Source: Piscirickettsiaceae bacterium (GTDB lineage Bacteria > Pseudomonadota > Gammaproteobacteria > Nitrosococcales > Methylophagaceae). From it: a DNA stretch of 64,000 nucleotides. Below are positions 18,806 to 27,833 of this stretch, piece by piece. The DNA is taken from contig JABSQN010000001.1 in NCBI GenBank assembly GCA_013215825.1, positions 326,874-390,873 on the forward strand, given 5' to 3'. Position numbers and translations under genes: made by a program. Under the pieces are notes generated by a model. That model worked only from the letters and a program-made list of their open reading frames with translations. It did not search any database and had not been told where the DNA came from. Every line of letters begins with the position of its first letter. The first letter of the stretch is position 1.

Positions 18806-19174
18806 ATGGGGGCCCTCGTCGCATTGCCTTATGCGTAGATTGAGCAAGTTTTAGCAATAGCCTTTTTTGATTCATTTGTATCTTGGATTTCATTTGCGTA
18901 CTTAATATCGAAAAGGTGAATCATTGCCACTATTTCACCTTTTTCTGATCCAGATCAAACTATAGTTTCAATCACATTGTTAAAATATATATCATGAATA
19001 ATTTCAGCGTTGAGGTGAGGCTATACTGAATGGTTAGGTTACTTTTTAGTTCCATCATTAAATAGTGAGCCAATGAGTTGTTCGTAGTATTAATTACATT
19101 TGAATCGAAATATGTAGTTGATGTAAACATACTCACCCTCACAAAAAACACTCTTCAACATGGTGAAAAGCTAA
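18806..19174. other. Intergenic region with a terminator-like hairpin
   Basis: A hairpin GAAAAGGTGAA...TTTCACCTTTTTC at about 18909-18945 is followed by CTG, a plausible terminator for the cassette reading rightward. The rest is AT-rich and must contain the promoter of the large c-di-GMP gene, but I see no clear -35/-10 pair and no further gene. Confidence 0.5.
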
Positions 19175-22100
19175 ATGACAACAATATTACTTCCAGGAAT
19201 AAAATTGATGGACACCCTGACTTTTCCTCGGAAGTTTATTGTACTTGGAGGGTTGTCGCTCAGCTCATTATTAATTGTTCTAATTTTATTTTCAGCCCAC
19301 ATGTTAGAGACAATTAACCTTAGCAATCAGCAATTAGAAGGTTTAAAACAAGTTCAAGCAACATCACGGCTTATTCAGTCAATACAGAAACATAGAGGTC
19401 TTTCAGCCGGTGAGATTGCAGGTGTCAGCGAAGTTTCCGGAAAGCGAATCACCATTAATCAACACATCAAGGAGTACTTCACCACTGTCAATAACTCAAT
19501 ACCCGAAGAACTGAAACAGTCTAAAGGCTGGTTAACCATTAAGGACCGTTGGAATTATTTAGATTACAAAGGTGTGACCATGGGACTAAATAATAGCTTT
19601 GATTCCCACTCCAGATTACTGCAACGCCTTTTTGCATTTCAACGTAATTTAGCCGATTATTATCAGCTCCCCCTCGTAAATGATATTGACTCTTATTATT
19701 TAACAAATACTTTTTTATACTCATTACCAACTACATTAGAGCTTTTAGGGCAGGTGCGGGGATTAGGGTTATCCTATCTGATTCATAAAAGTTATGTTGA
19801 TAAAAAGAAAATTACTCAACTTCTATCCAAAGTGGACACTCCTTTCTATGTGCTTTCAGAAAACATAAGGAAGCTTGAAAATGTAATGAATGCTGATGGG
19901 GTCAGTATTTCTGAATCAGGACAGGCGTTCATTCAAGTTGTTATTAGCCACCTACGTTTCATTAAGGGTAATATATTATTGAATGATAGTAATATAAATC
20001 CTGTTAAATTTTATGAATTATCTACAGGTGGAATTGATAATGGTTACTTTTTTTTAGAAACCCTCGGCACCACTCTAAATGACTTACTCAATCAACGAGT
20101 CCAAGAAGCTAATAATCAGTTATTTGTAAGTTTGGGCTTTTCAATAATGTTATTTGTACTGGTATTGTACTTTTTGGTCGTTATTCACCTTTCTACTAGA
20201 AAGAGCATTGATACACTAACAAATGCCACGCATTCTTTTTCGAAGGGTAATTTAGATGAGCGAGTCGTAATTTCAACGAGGGATGAGTTAAAACAGATTG
20301 CGACTGGCTTTAATGAAATGGCAGATAAATTAACCCAATTAATGCAGGATGAAAAAAAAGATAAAGCATACTTGAAAGCAATTGTTGACTCAGCTCAAGA
20401 TGCATTAGTTCAAATTAACGTCAATGAAGAAATAATAGGCTGGAGTCATCAGGCTGAAAGACTTTTTGGTTGGCCAAAAGATAAGGTTATGGGAAAGAAA
20501 CTACATAATCTTATTATTCCACTACGCTTTCAAGATAAGCATTTACACGGATTAAAACACTTTTTATCTACAGGTGAGGGGGCTATTCTCAACAAAATGG
20601 TTGAATTGGTTGCTATACACCATGATGGTCATGAATTTCCAATAGAGCTCACTGTTGTTCCTGTCACTTTTAATGATAATGTTGAATTTAACGGTTTTAT
20701 CCGTGACATTACTCATCGCAAACAAAGTGAACAAGTACTACGAATACTAGCAGAAAGTGGGCCAGATAATGAGCTGAGTATATTCGAACTGATAGTGCAA
20801 CAACTTGCTGCCTCACAAGGTGCCCGTTATGCATTAATTGCTCGGATTGACTCCAAAGACTCTGGCCAAGTTAATACCATAGCGGTTTGGTCTGGTGACA
20901 AAATTGTTGATAACTTTTCTTATAAGCTAAAGGGAACGCCATGTCACAATGTCATTAAGCAAGACAGTTGCTTTTATCCAAATGATATTCAACAGCTTTT
21001 CCCTGAAGATCATTTGCTCGTCGATATGCATGCTGAAGGCTATATAGGGCTTGCACTCAAAGATGATAAAGGCACTGTATTAGGGGTTATCGCTCTGTTT
21101 GATGATAAGCCGATGGTAGAGAATAAAGATTCTTTAAACCTTTTGAGAAGCTTAGCTACTAGGACAAGTATTGAATTGGAAAGAGCAGAGTCCGACCAAC
21201 AACTCCAGCTCTCATCCAGAGTCTTTAACGATACGCATGAAGGCATTACTATTACCGATGAAAAAATGAATATTATTGATGTCAATCCTGCCTTTTGTAA
21301 AATAACCGGCTATAGTCGAGAAGACGTTATTGGGCGACACTCTCGCATCTTAAGTTCAGGTAAACAAAGTCCCGGATTTTATCGAAATATGTGGCAAGAA
21401 ATCAATACAAATGGGCATTGGCAAGGTGAAATCTGGAGTCGTAAGAATGCAGGTGAACCCTATGCTATATTACTCACCATTTCGGCACTAAAAAACGATC
21501 ATGGTAACGTAGTCAATTATGTCGGTGTCTTCACTGATATTACCAGTAGCAAGCAACAACAAGAACGGCTGAGTTTAATGGCTCATTATGATGTACTTAC
21601 AGGGCTGCCTAATCGTACTTTGTTTGTTGACCGATTCCATCAAGCCATTGCTCATAGTAAACGTACTAAAGCCCAGCTAGCCGTGTGTTTCCTTGATTTA
21701 GATAACTTCAAGCCAATTAATGATAATTTTGGTCATGGGGTGGGGGATCAGCTATTAGTTAAGGTCGCTGAGCGTATTAAAGCCAGTATTAGAGAAGAAG
21801 ACACCGTATCTCGTCAAGGTGGTGATGAGTTTGCTATATTATTGAATGATATCGATACCTATGCTCAATGCGAGCAAACATTAGAACGACTTCATCACTC
21901 ACTTGCTGAGCCTTATTTGATTAATGGTCACACTCATAAGATCACGGCTTCCAGCGGGATAACCTTATACCCATCCGATGATGCCGATATCGACACCTTA
22001 CTCCGTCATGCTGACCAAGCGATGTATCAAGCTAAAGTAGCGGGCAAACATTGTTATCACTTATTTAATGCTGAGCACGATCAACTAGTGATCCGAAAAC

Positions 22101-23248
22101 ATAATCGATTAAAGATCATTGAATTTGCCTTAGCCAATGATGAGTTTGAATTGTATTACCAACCGAAAGTCAATATGGTCACTGGAGAGCTGTTTGGTGC
22201 AGAAGCTTTAATACGTTGGAATCATCCTGAAAAAGGACTGGTCCCGCCTTTAGACTTCTTGCCTATTATCGAAGGTAGTGAGTTAGAAATAAAAGTAGGT
22301 AACTGGGTTATCAATCAGGCATTACAACAGCTTGATACTTGGCAACAGCAAGGTATCACGCTTGAAGTGAGTGTTAATATCTCATCCTACCATCTATTAT
22401 CAACGTCTTTCTTTTCGGAGCTTGAGTCTGCATTGGCTGACCACCCTGAGGTTGACTCTAACTATCTGCAACTAGAAATATTGGAAAGCAGTGCCTTGAG
22501 TGATCTTGATGCCATTAGTAGCATTATCAAAACTTGCCAAAGTGCCTTGGGTACTCATGTTGCCCTTGATGATTTTGGTACTGGTTACTCATCATTAACC
22601 CATTTAAGAAACTTATCTGCAGATACCATTAAGATTGACCAGAGCTTTGTAAGAGATATGCTGGATGATCCAAGTGACTACGCCATTATTGATGGTGTTA
22701 TAGGGCTGGCATCTTCATTTAACCGTGAAGTCATTGCTGAAGGAGTGGAATCAACCAATCATGGTTTGATGTTACTTCTAATGGGCTGTGAACAAGCACA
22801 AGGTTATGGCATAGCCAAACCCATGCCTGCAGGTGAATTCCCCACATGGCTAAGCAACTACACGCCTAATCAAGAGTGGTTGCATTATGGTAATAAATAC
22901 CACACCGCTAAAGAAAACAAACTGAAATTATTTAGACTGGTTACTGAGCACTGGAAAGATAGATTTATAAGCAATATACAATCTGCACCAGAGACTGTTG
23001 AGCATTGGCCTATTATGGATAGCAAGCATTGTCCTTGTAGTGTTTGGATAAAACGGGAAAAACAAGAACAATTATTTGAAGAAGAAGGCTTAAAACGACT
23101 CGATAAGGCTCATCAACTATTACATCTGAAAGCCCATACGTTATTATTTCAATTTAAAGATGGGGATCTTGATGCTGCTAGAGAAGGCTTATCAGAGTTT
23201 CAAGCTACCTATGACGATATGAGTCAGACGTTAGGGATGTGTGAATAA
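19175..23248 (+). CDS. NIT-HAMP-PAS-GAF-PAS GGDEF-EAL protein with C-terminal CZB domain
   Basis: 1357-residue inner-membrane c-di-GMP protein. There is a membrane helix at about 21-46 and a periplasmic all-helical NIT-like (nitrate-sensing type) domain at about 55-310 with the hallmark RLIQSIQKHRGLSAGE. A second membrane helix (about 327-345), HAMP (about 348-396), PAS (about 400-510), GAF (about 515-660) and PAS (about 670-790) follow. GGDEF has RQGGDEFAILLND near 882, EAL has GAEALIRW near 1008 with DDFGTGYSS, and a CZB bundle sits at 1255-1357 (EHWK, HCPCSVWI, HQLLHLKAH). Both catalytic motifs are intact. An ATG at 19208 (MDTLTFPRKF) is an equally good start. From the GAF onward it is a close paralogue of the 11205-15152 product, while the sensor halves differ. 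Confidence 0.93.
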   Translation: MTTILLPGIKLMDTLTFPRKFIVLGGLSLSSLLIVLILFSAHMLETINLSNQQLEGLKQVQATSRLIQSIQKHRGLSAGEIAGVSEVSGKRITINQHIKEYFTTVNNSIPEELKQSKGWLTIKDRWNYLDYKGVTMGLNNSFDSHSRLLQRLFAFQRNLADYYQLPLVNDIDSYYLTNTFLYSLPTTLELLGQVRGLGLSYLIHKSYVDKKKITQLLSKVDTPFYVLSENIRKLENVMNADGVSISESGQAFIQVVISHLRFIKGNILLNDSNINPVKFYELSTGGIDNGYFFLETLGTTLNDLLNQRVQEANNQLFVSLGFSIMLFVLVLYFLVVIHLSTRKSIDTLTNATHSFSKGNLDERVVISTRDELKQIATGFNEMADKLTQLMQDEKKDKAYLKAIVDSAQDALVQINVNEEIIGWSHQAERLFGWPKDKVMGKKLHNLIIPLRFQDKHLHGLKHFLSTGEGAILNKMVELVAIHHDGHEFPIELTVVPVTFNDNVEFNGFIRDITHRKQSEQVLRILAESGPDNELSIFELIVQQLAASQGARYALIARIDSKDSGQVNTIAVWSGDKIVDNFSYKLKGTPCHNVIKQDSCFYPNDIQQLFPEDHLLVDMHAEGYIGLALKDDKGTVLGVIALFDDKPMVENKDSLNLLRSLATRTSIELERAESDQQLQLSSRVFNDTHEGITITDEKMNIIDVNPAFCKITGYSREDVIGRHSRILSSGKQSPGFYRNMWQEINTNGHWQGEIWSRKNAGEPYAILLTISALKNDHGNVVNYVGVFTDITSSKQQQERLSLMAHYDVLTGLPNRTLFVDRFHQAIAHSKRTKAQLAVCFLDLDNFKPINDNFGHGVGDQLLVKVAERIKASIREEDTVSRQGGDEFAILLNDIDTYAQCEQTLERLHHSLAEPYLINGHTHKITASSGITLYPSDDADIDTLLRHADQAMYQAKVAGKHCYHLFNAEHDQLVIRKHNRLKIIEFALANDEFELYYQPKVNMVTGELFGAEALIRWNHPEKGLVPPLDFLPIIEGSELEIKVGNWVINQALQQLDTWQQQGITLEVSVNISSYHLLSTSFFSELESALADHPEVDSNYLQLEILESSALSDLDAISSIIKTCQSALGTHVALDDFGTGYSSLTHLRNLSADTIKIDQSFVRDMLDDPSDYAIIDGVIGLASSFNREVIAEGVESTNHGLMLLLMGCEQAQGYGIAKPMPAGEFPTWLSNYTPNQEWLHYGNKYHTAKENKLKLFRLVTEHWKDRFISNIQSAPETVEHWPIMDSKHCPCSVWIKREKQEQLFEEEGLKRLDKAHQLLHLKAHTLLFQFKDGDLDAAREGLSEFQATYDDMSQTLGMCE

Positions 23249-23573
23249 GACTTCATTTATGTGTGAAACACAATGTACAAGATCACTATCAACTATCTAC
23301 TTTCAAGCAACTATGAGCAATAGAAAACAACGCGGATAAACAGAAGTAGTGTTCCGGACAAGACCTAAAACGCCTCAGATTCACGGTTGTGCTGGTTTGA
23401 TTCCGATCCTAGCTACCATATATGGAAGTGCTCAATTATTGAGCTAGCTTCTTCCCCGGTTAAATAGCCTAACTGTCCGCTTTGGGTTATGGATTCAACT
23501 GGTCAATGCAACACAGGCATTAAAACCAAGCTGGCTGCCCCTTGATTTCTCATGAACACTAAACTGTTTGTGA
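23249..23573. other. Intergenic region with no recognised gene
   Basis: About 325 bases after the large c-di-GMP gene. All frames are broken by stops and no translated stretch resembles a family I know. It could be the eroded 5' part of the MASE1 pseudogene that follows, or separate debris. Confidence 0.4.
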
Positions 23574-24182
23574 CGGTATGCCCACTTAACTAAAGTAAAT
23601 GAGCTATTTCTAGGCTTCACCCTGCTGAAAAGAGCCACCACATTCAATGCTAAGTTCTATCATAGTCGTGATTTAGTCCTTGTCTTTGTATTGGGTGCAA
23701 TGATTCCTGCTATCGCCAGTGCGACACTCGGCCCGCTAACCTTGCTAGCATCAGGCATGATTAATACAGACCTTTTGCCTAGCGTCATGTGGCGTTGGTG
23801 GAAGTCAGATGTTCTAGATATTGTATTTTTCACGCCATTGATTTTGGTCTTTGTCACAAAATTCCCATTTTTTCGTAATGCAGTGCGAAGGATAGAGGTC
23901 GCTATGTTGTTGGCTTCCGTAGGTATGGGTCTCGCTATCATGTCCACAACCGAACGCCACACTGCACGAAAATATAAGCAGCATGCCAAGCTATTTGAAA
24001 TCAGCCATGACGGTGTAATGATAACCGATGAGCATACCGTCAACGTGTCAGCCAGTGTTGGTATTTCCTTGTGCCCAGAGCATGGCACTGATATGGAGTC
24101 ACTCATGAATAATGCTGATATGGCGATGTATCAGACTAAACATGCTGGACGTAACAATTATGCCATTGCAGAAATAAATTAA
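23574..24182 (+). pseudogene. MASE1-PAS-GGDEF gene remnant with large internal deletion
   Basis: An open frame begins after a stop near 23572 without a good start codon. It encodes MASE1-type membrane helices (VLGAMIPAIASATLGPLTLLASG, then RWWKSDVLDIVFFTPLILVF), a linker, and the first strand of a PAS (FEISHDGVMITDEH). It then jumps directly into the last third of a GGDEF domain (VNVSASVGISLCPEHG, NNADMAMYQTKHAGRN). The PAS core and the GGDEF active site are missing at the junction near 24040. The N-terminal start of MASE1 is also missing. It cannot be an active cyclase; I infer a gene that lost its middle and front. Confidence 0.8.
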
Positions 24183-24335
24183 CTTGAAATTACTAATGCG
24201 GTTAGTAATAGAAAATATAAGAAGCGATAGTGTCGCTTAGTTAAAGTTGAGGAGCTTCAAAGCGTCCCATTTAATTCATAAACTGGTTTGATTTTTGCTT
24301 TAAGTGAATGAAATGACTTAATAGAGACATGCTTT
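24183..24335. other. Short intergenic spacer
   Basis: AT-rich spacer between the cyclase remnant and the next gene; nothing recognised. Confidence 0.3.
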
Positions 24336-24980
24336 ATGATTAATAATAATATTCAATCAGCGATTAGCTCATCTCAGACTAACAAAACTCATGAGCTGGT
24401 AGAAAAAACCACCCAAAGTAATAAAGAGCTGCAGCAAAATACTGTTCAGAATAATAGTCAAGCGACACTGAGTACTAAAGGTGAGCGTCTTGCAGCATTA
24501 AATCAAGACTTTGATCTTGTTAGCCCTAATTTCACTATTACGGATAACTTTCTTGCTCGATTGGCTGAGCTTAATTTTATTTCACAAGAACAATTAGTCA
24601 ATCTTCAGCAAGAGATTGGCGTCAACAATACGTCAGACTCAGAATCATCATCAACACTAGCAACTATAAAACAAAGCACAAGCGATATTATTGAACGCTT
24701 TAAAAACAATGGGCAAGCTGAAAATTTAGTGACTACCCTGGAGAAAGCAACAAGTATTATTGATAGTTTTGGCAAGACTAGTAATTTTGATATTTTTACT
24801 ACAATAGCGCAGCTGGAATATCATCTAAAAAATAATGATGTCGTCATGTTAACGGATCAAGAAAAAGCAACTTTAAACGAGTTAAAAGCAGTGTTATCCA
24901 TTGCAGACAAACTAAATCCTCAAAGTCGAACATCTACTAATATTGATAATTATATGCAACAACTAAAACAGTTTTTATAA
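24336..24980 (+). CDS. Hypothetical soluble protein
   Basis: 214 residues, Asn/Gln/Thr-rich, with no signal peptide, membrane helix or Cys. The first 50 residues are low-complexity (INNNIQSAISSSQTNKTHEL, then NNSQATLSTKGERLAALNQD) and probably unstructured. The rest is predicted largely helical with possible short coiled coils (TLEKATSIIDSFGKTSNFD, QEKATLNELKAVLSIADKL). The composition and the N-terminal GERLAALNQDFDLVSPNFTIT resemble secreted or surface-filament regulators, but I cannot name a family. It is isolated between the cyclase remnant and the IS982 remnant. No strong ribosome binding site is seen, so translation is uncertain. Confidence 0.5.
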   Translation: MINNNIQSAISSSQTNKTHELVEKTTQSNKELQQNTVQNNSQATLSTKGERLAALNQDFDLVSPNFTITDNFLARLAELNFISQEQLVNLQQEIGVNNTSDSESSSTLATIKQSTSDIIERFKNNGQAENLVTTLEKATSIIDSFGKTSNFDIFTTIAQLEYHLKNNDVVMLTDQEKATLNELKAVLSIADKLNPQSRTSTNIDNYMQQLKQFL

Positions 24981-24995
24981 TTAACCTGGGATCTG

Positions 24996-25194
24996 GTCCA
25001 GTATAATAATTCTTGAAATCTCGTTGATTTGAGGTGTGAAAAGCAATAATGATCGTCATGATTTCACTCATTGTCATTTTTCCTTGTCGATTACGTTTTC
25101 GAGTACCGTTGGCTAGAAGCTGTGCTTCCTATTCAGGCATAAATACCTTACAAAAATTGTCGACATCACAGAATATGTCTGTTAATTTGTTCAT
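24996..25194 (-). pseudogene. IS982-family transposase N-terminal remnant
   Basis: The minus-strand translation from the ATG at 25194 reads MNKLTDIFCDVDNFCKVFMPE, then an amber stop, then EAQLLANGTRKRNRQGKMTM, then SEIMTIIIAFHTSNQRDFKN and YYTGPDP. This is the N-terminus of IS982 transposases. The TAG replaces what is normally Gln or Trp, and the reading ends after about 66 codons. The DDE catalytic core is absent, so the element is dead. Confidence 0.85.
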
Positions 25195-25251
25195 GCGCCT
25201 GATTCCCTTTTCTTAAACAGGATTCAGGTTAATTAGGAGTCATTTATTCAT

Positions 25252-26106
25252 ATGAGATGGACATATTTTATTTTTCTACAGTGCCTGCTTATTGCGGTAG
25301 TGGGTACCGTTGTTTACATCCATAAAGACAAGGTTAATGTACATAAAACACCGCCAGCATCATTGGCAAAGTGGTACAAGCCGGAGAATAAACGACAGGA
25401 ATGGTTGCACAATATGTTTAAACTCCGACGTGAAATACAGGCAGTTAAACTTTATTCCACTAGCAATGAAGATGAACTTTTAGATAAATGGACTGCACAG
25501 TTAAGCAAACATTATCTAAGAATAAGTGAGATGGTTCCCGAATGGGATAAAAAGCTAGATGAGGAAGCATTAACCCAGTTACAAACAAGCGTTAAAAACA
25601 GAGACCAACAGGGTGTATCCCTTGCGCTTGATGATTTAAATACAAGCTGCAATTCATGCCATCAAGATTACCGGAGCACTGTTGCAACAATGTACCGTGC
25701 ACCAGATTTTTCGTCGATCAAACTTAGTCAGCCAGTTGCATATAAAGAGCATATGAAAGCTCTAATCACCCAAGTAAACCAAATAAAAATTGCCTCAGAA
25801 GATGGTAAACGAGATGTTGCGTTATCTTCCTTGTCTGAACTTAAGCATGGTATTCAGTTACAGGGTGAAACCTGTGTGCAATGTCATAAAAAAGAGACAA
25901 AGCTATATCCCGATGTAGAAATGACACAAACAATAGCGAACTTAGAACAGAGCCTAAGCAATGGAACGCTCAAGGAACAAGGGAAAGCACTGGGCACACT
26001 GGCTGTACAGGTATGTGCTAGCTGCCACGGTACGCATCGTATCGCTTATGATAATAGGAAGGTTTTTGTTGACGGGCCGAATTGGCGAGAGCTTATAAAG
26101 CACTAG
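25252..26106 (+). CDS. Membrane-anchored triheme cytochrome c with cytochrome c'-like helical modules
   Basis: 284 residues. Residues 5-24 form an uncleaved-looking N-terminal membrane helix, the rest being periplasmic. Three haem c motifs are present: CNSCH (133-137), CVQCH (208-212) and CASCH (255-259). Each lies at the end of a predicted helical stretch (EEALTQLQTSVKNRDQQGVS, KEHMKALITQVNQIKIASED, NLEQSLSNGTLKEQGKALG), the layout of cytochrome c'/c556-type four-helix bundles where CxxCH is in the last helix. I do not recognise an exact family. It lies between IS982 debris and the MocR-ccoG-sulfite reductase cluster, on the same strand as the latter but 280 bases away. Confidence 0.8.
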   Translation: MRWTYFIFLQCLLIAVVGTVVYIHKDKVNVHKTPPASLAKWYKPENKRQEWLHNMFKLRREIQAVKLYSTSNEDELLDKWTAQLSKHYLRISEMVPEWDKKLDEEALTQLQTSVKNRDQQGVSLALDDLNTSCNSCHQDYRSTVATMYRAPDFSSIKLSQPVAYKEHMKALITQVNQIKIASEDGKRDVALSSLSELKHGIQLQGETCVQCHKKETKLYPDVEMTQTIANLEQSLSNGTLKEQGKALGTLAVQVCASCHGTHRIAYDNRKVFVDGPNWRELIKH

Positions 26107-26257
26107 TCTGGAAACGTTGAATGACCCCTTGATTGACTTTAACCACTAATTATTCACGGCTAGCTGTTTGTTATAAATATCATCTGCAAGTAAAAATAGT
26201 TTGTTTTTTGCGCATATAGATTATTTGCGTTTTACATTTTTTGTTTAAAATAGCTAT

Positions 26258-26293
26258 ATTGTATGGAAGCACAAAAACAACCATCCATACAAT
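26258..26293. promoter_or_regulatory. Inverted-repeat operator candidate upstream of the MocR gene
   Basis: ATTGTATGGA (26258-26267) and TCCATACAAT (26284-26293) are a perfect 10-base inverted repeat with a 16-base spacer, about 95 bases before the MocR start. A further half-like site GCATACAG is at about 26328. The arrangement fits a dimeric winged-helix regulator, most likely the MocR protein itself. Confidence 0.65.
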
Positions 26294-26388
26294 TGCTAAA
26301 TAATGACTTTATTGTCTGTTTTTGTTGCATACAGTTATGACTAGGTCTACTATTTTCACCACATTGGGTGTTTGAAAACAGGAGTACC

Positions 26389-27786
26389 ATGACTATGTGG
26401 GTACCACGAATTAACAAAGATTCAGCCGTAAAATATACCGGTATCGCTGATGCGATAGAGGCTGATATAAAGCGAAGACTACTTAAACCTGGCGATAAAC
26501 TACCTGCTCAAAGAGTAATTGCAGAAGCATTAAATATTGATTTAACAACGGTTACTCGTGCCATTAATGAAGCGGCTAAAAGAGGCTTGGTTGAGACGCA
26601 ACCCGGTAGTGGTTGTTTTGTGGCCCAAACCACATTCCAACATTACAATTCAATCAGCATCACTGAAGGTAAACTGCTTGATTTAAGTATGAATAATCCT
26701 CCCCAACCTCCCTCATTTAAGTTGGATAGGGAAGTGGCTTTAGCTTTGAAAAATATTAGTGAGGCATCAGACCAGCCATTTGAACAATTAAATTATCAAG
26801 AAACTGCTGGTCATCCTAATGATAGACAAGCAGGCATGACGTGGTTATTAAGTAAAATTCCTAACATAGAATCTGATAGGGTATTAATCACCAATGGCGC
26901 CCATAGTGCATTATTCTCAATACTAAGCCTGTTAAAAAAATATGGGATTAAATCTCTGGCTGCGCCTGATTTCTCTTACCCTGGACTACGCTCAATAGCC
27001 GATCATTTTGATATCGATATTTTTGGTATCGAAATGGATCATAATGGTCTGATTCCCGAATCGTTAGAACGTTTATGTCAGCAACATCATCCTCAAGCCT
27101 TATATTTAATCCCTAATATTGATAATCCAACTACGACAACGATTCCTTTAACTCGTCGTACTGCCATTACGGATATAGCAAAGGCTTATGATTTAAAGAT
27201 AATAGAAGATGATCCTTATTTTAGTTTTCTAGATGCTCCCATTCCATCATTTTATAGTTTACTACCTGAAAATACATGGCATATTGCGACCTTATCTAAG
27301 TGCATTTCACCGGCTTTACGCGTTGCCTACGTGGTGGCACCGAACATCAACGAAGCCCTGTCATTGGCAGAAGAAATACGCATTAGTCATCTTATGGCTC
27401 CGCCTTTAATGACGGCCGTCGCTTCCTACTGGATACAGTCTGGGCTGATAGATGATATTACTGCAGTAATAAAATTTGAAAATATCAGCCGGCTTAAAAT
27501 TGCTACGGACATATTTGATAGCAAGGATATTTGGTTCCATCCAGCAGGACCTCATTTTTGGTTACGATTATCTAAAGTGCATCGAGCATTAGACTTTGCT
27601 GAACAAGCAGAGCGTAGTGGAATATCTATTGTACCTTCCACCGCCTTTGTGACATCACGTTGTCGAATGCAAGCCGTGAGAATTTCTCTTGGTGTAGCCG
27701 TTGATCATCATGCACTAAAAACGGCTCTGACTTTACTAGCAGAATTGCATAAATCAAGTCATAGCCGATCGATGTCAATTATCTAA
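26389..27786 (+). CDS. MocR-family (GntR-type) transcriptional regulator with aminotransferase-like domain
   Basis: 465 residues. A GntR winged helix fills about 1-80 (LPAQRVIAEALNIDLTTVTR, then ETQPGSGCFVA). A fold-type I aminotransferase-like effector domain follows (NGAHSALFSILSLL; LIPNIDNPTTTTIPLTRR; IIEDDPYFSFL; TLSKCISPALRVAYVV). The PLP-binding Lys is in TLSKCISP. MocR regulators bind PLP and often an amino compound. I chose the ATG after ACAGGAG; an upstream GTG lacks spacing. The ccoG start follows after 47 bases on the same strand, so it may control the ccoG-reductase-DUF934 genes. The effector is unknown; TauR-like, GabR-like and PdxR-like roles are all possible. Confidence 0.92.
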   Translation: MTMWVPRINKDSAVKYTGIADAIEADIKRRLLKPGDKLPAQRVIAEALNIDLTTVTRAINEAAKRGLVETQPGSGCFVAQTTFQHYNSISITEGKLLDLSMNNPPQPPSFKLDREVALALKNISEASDQPFEQLNYQETAGHPNDRQAGMTWLLSKIPNIESDRVLITNGAHSALFSILSLLKKYGIKSLAAPDFSYPGLRSIADHFDIDIFGIEMDHNGLIPESLERLCQQHHPQALYLIPNIDNPTTTTIPLTRRTAITDIAKAYDLKIIEDDPYFSFLDAPIPSFYSLLPENTWHIATLSKCISPALRVAYVVAPNINEALSLAEEIRISHLMAPPLMTAVASYWIQSGLIDDITAVIKFENISRLKIATDIFDSKDIWFHPAGPHFWLRLSKVHRALDFAEQAERSGISIVPSTAFVTSRCRMQAVRISLGVAVDHHALKTALTLLAELHKSSHSRSMSII

Positions 27787-27833
27787 AACTCCCCCCGTAA
27801 ACCCTAATCATTTAATGCACAGGAGATTCTGTG

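Noticed and set aside
19078-19317. Small plus-strand open frame overlapping the start of the NIT-GGDEF gene
   Set aside because: It overlaps the signal helix of a well supported gene in another frame and has no ribosome binding site or family resemblance.
23660-24106. 148-codon open frame on the minus strand
   Set aside because: It lies antisense to the MASE1/GGDEF remnant, whose translation matches known families, while the antisense product matches nothing.
24996-25194. Stop-codon recoding suggested by the in-frame TAG
   Set aside because: All intact genes end normally and the frame is truncated and lacks its catalytic core, so pseudogene decay is sufficient.
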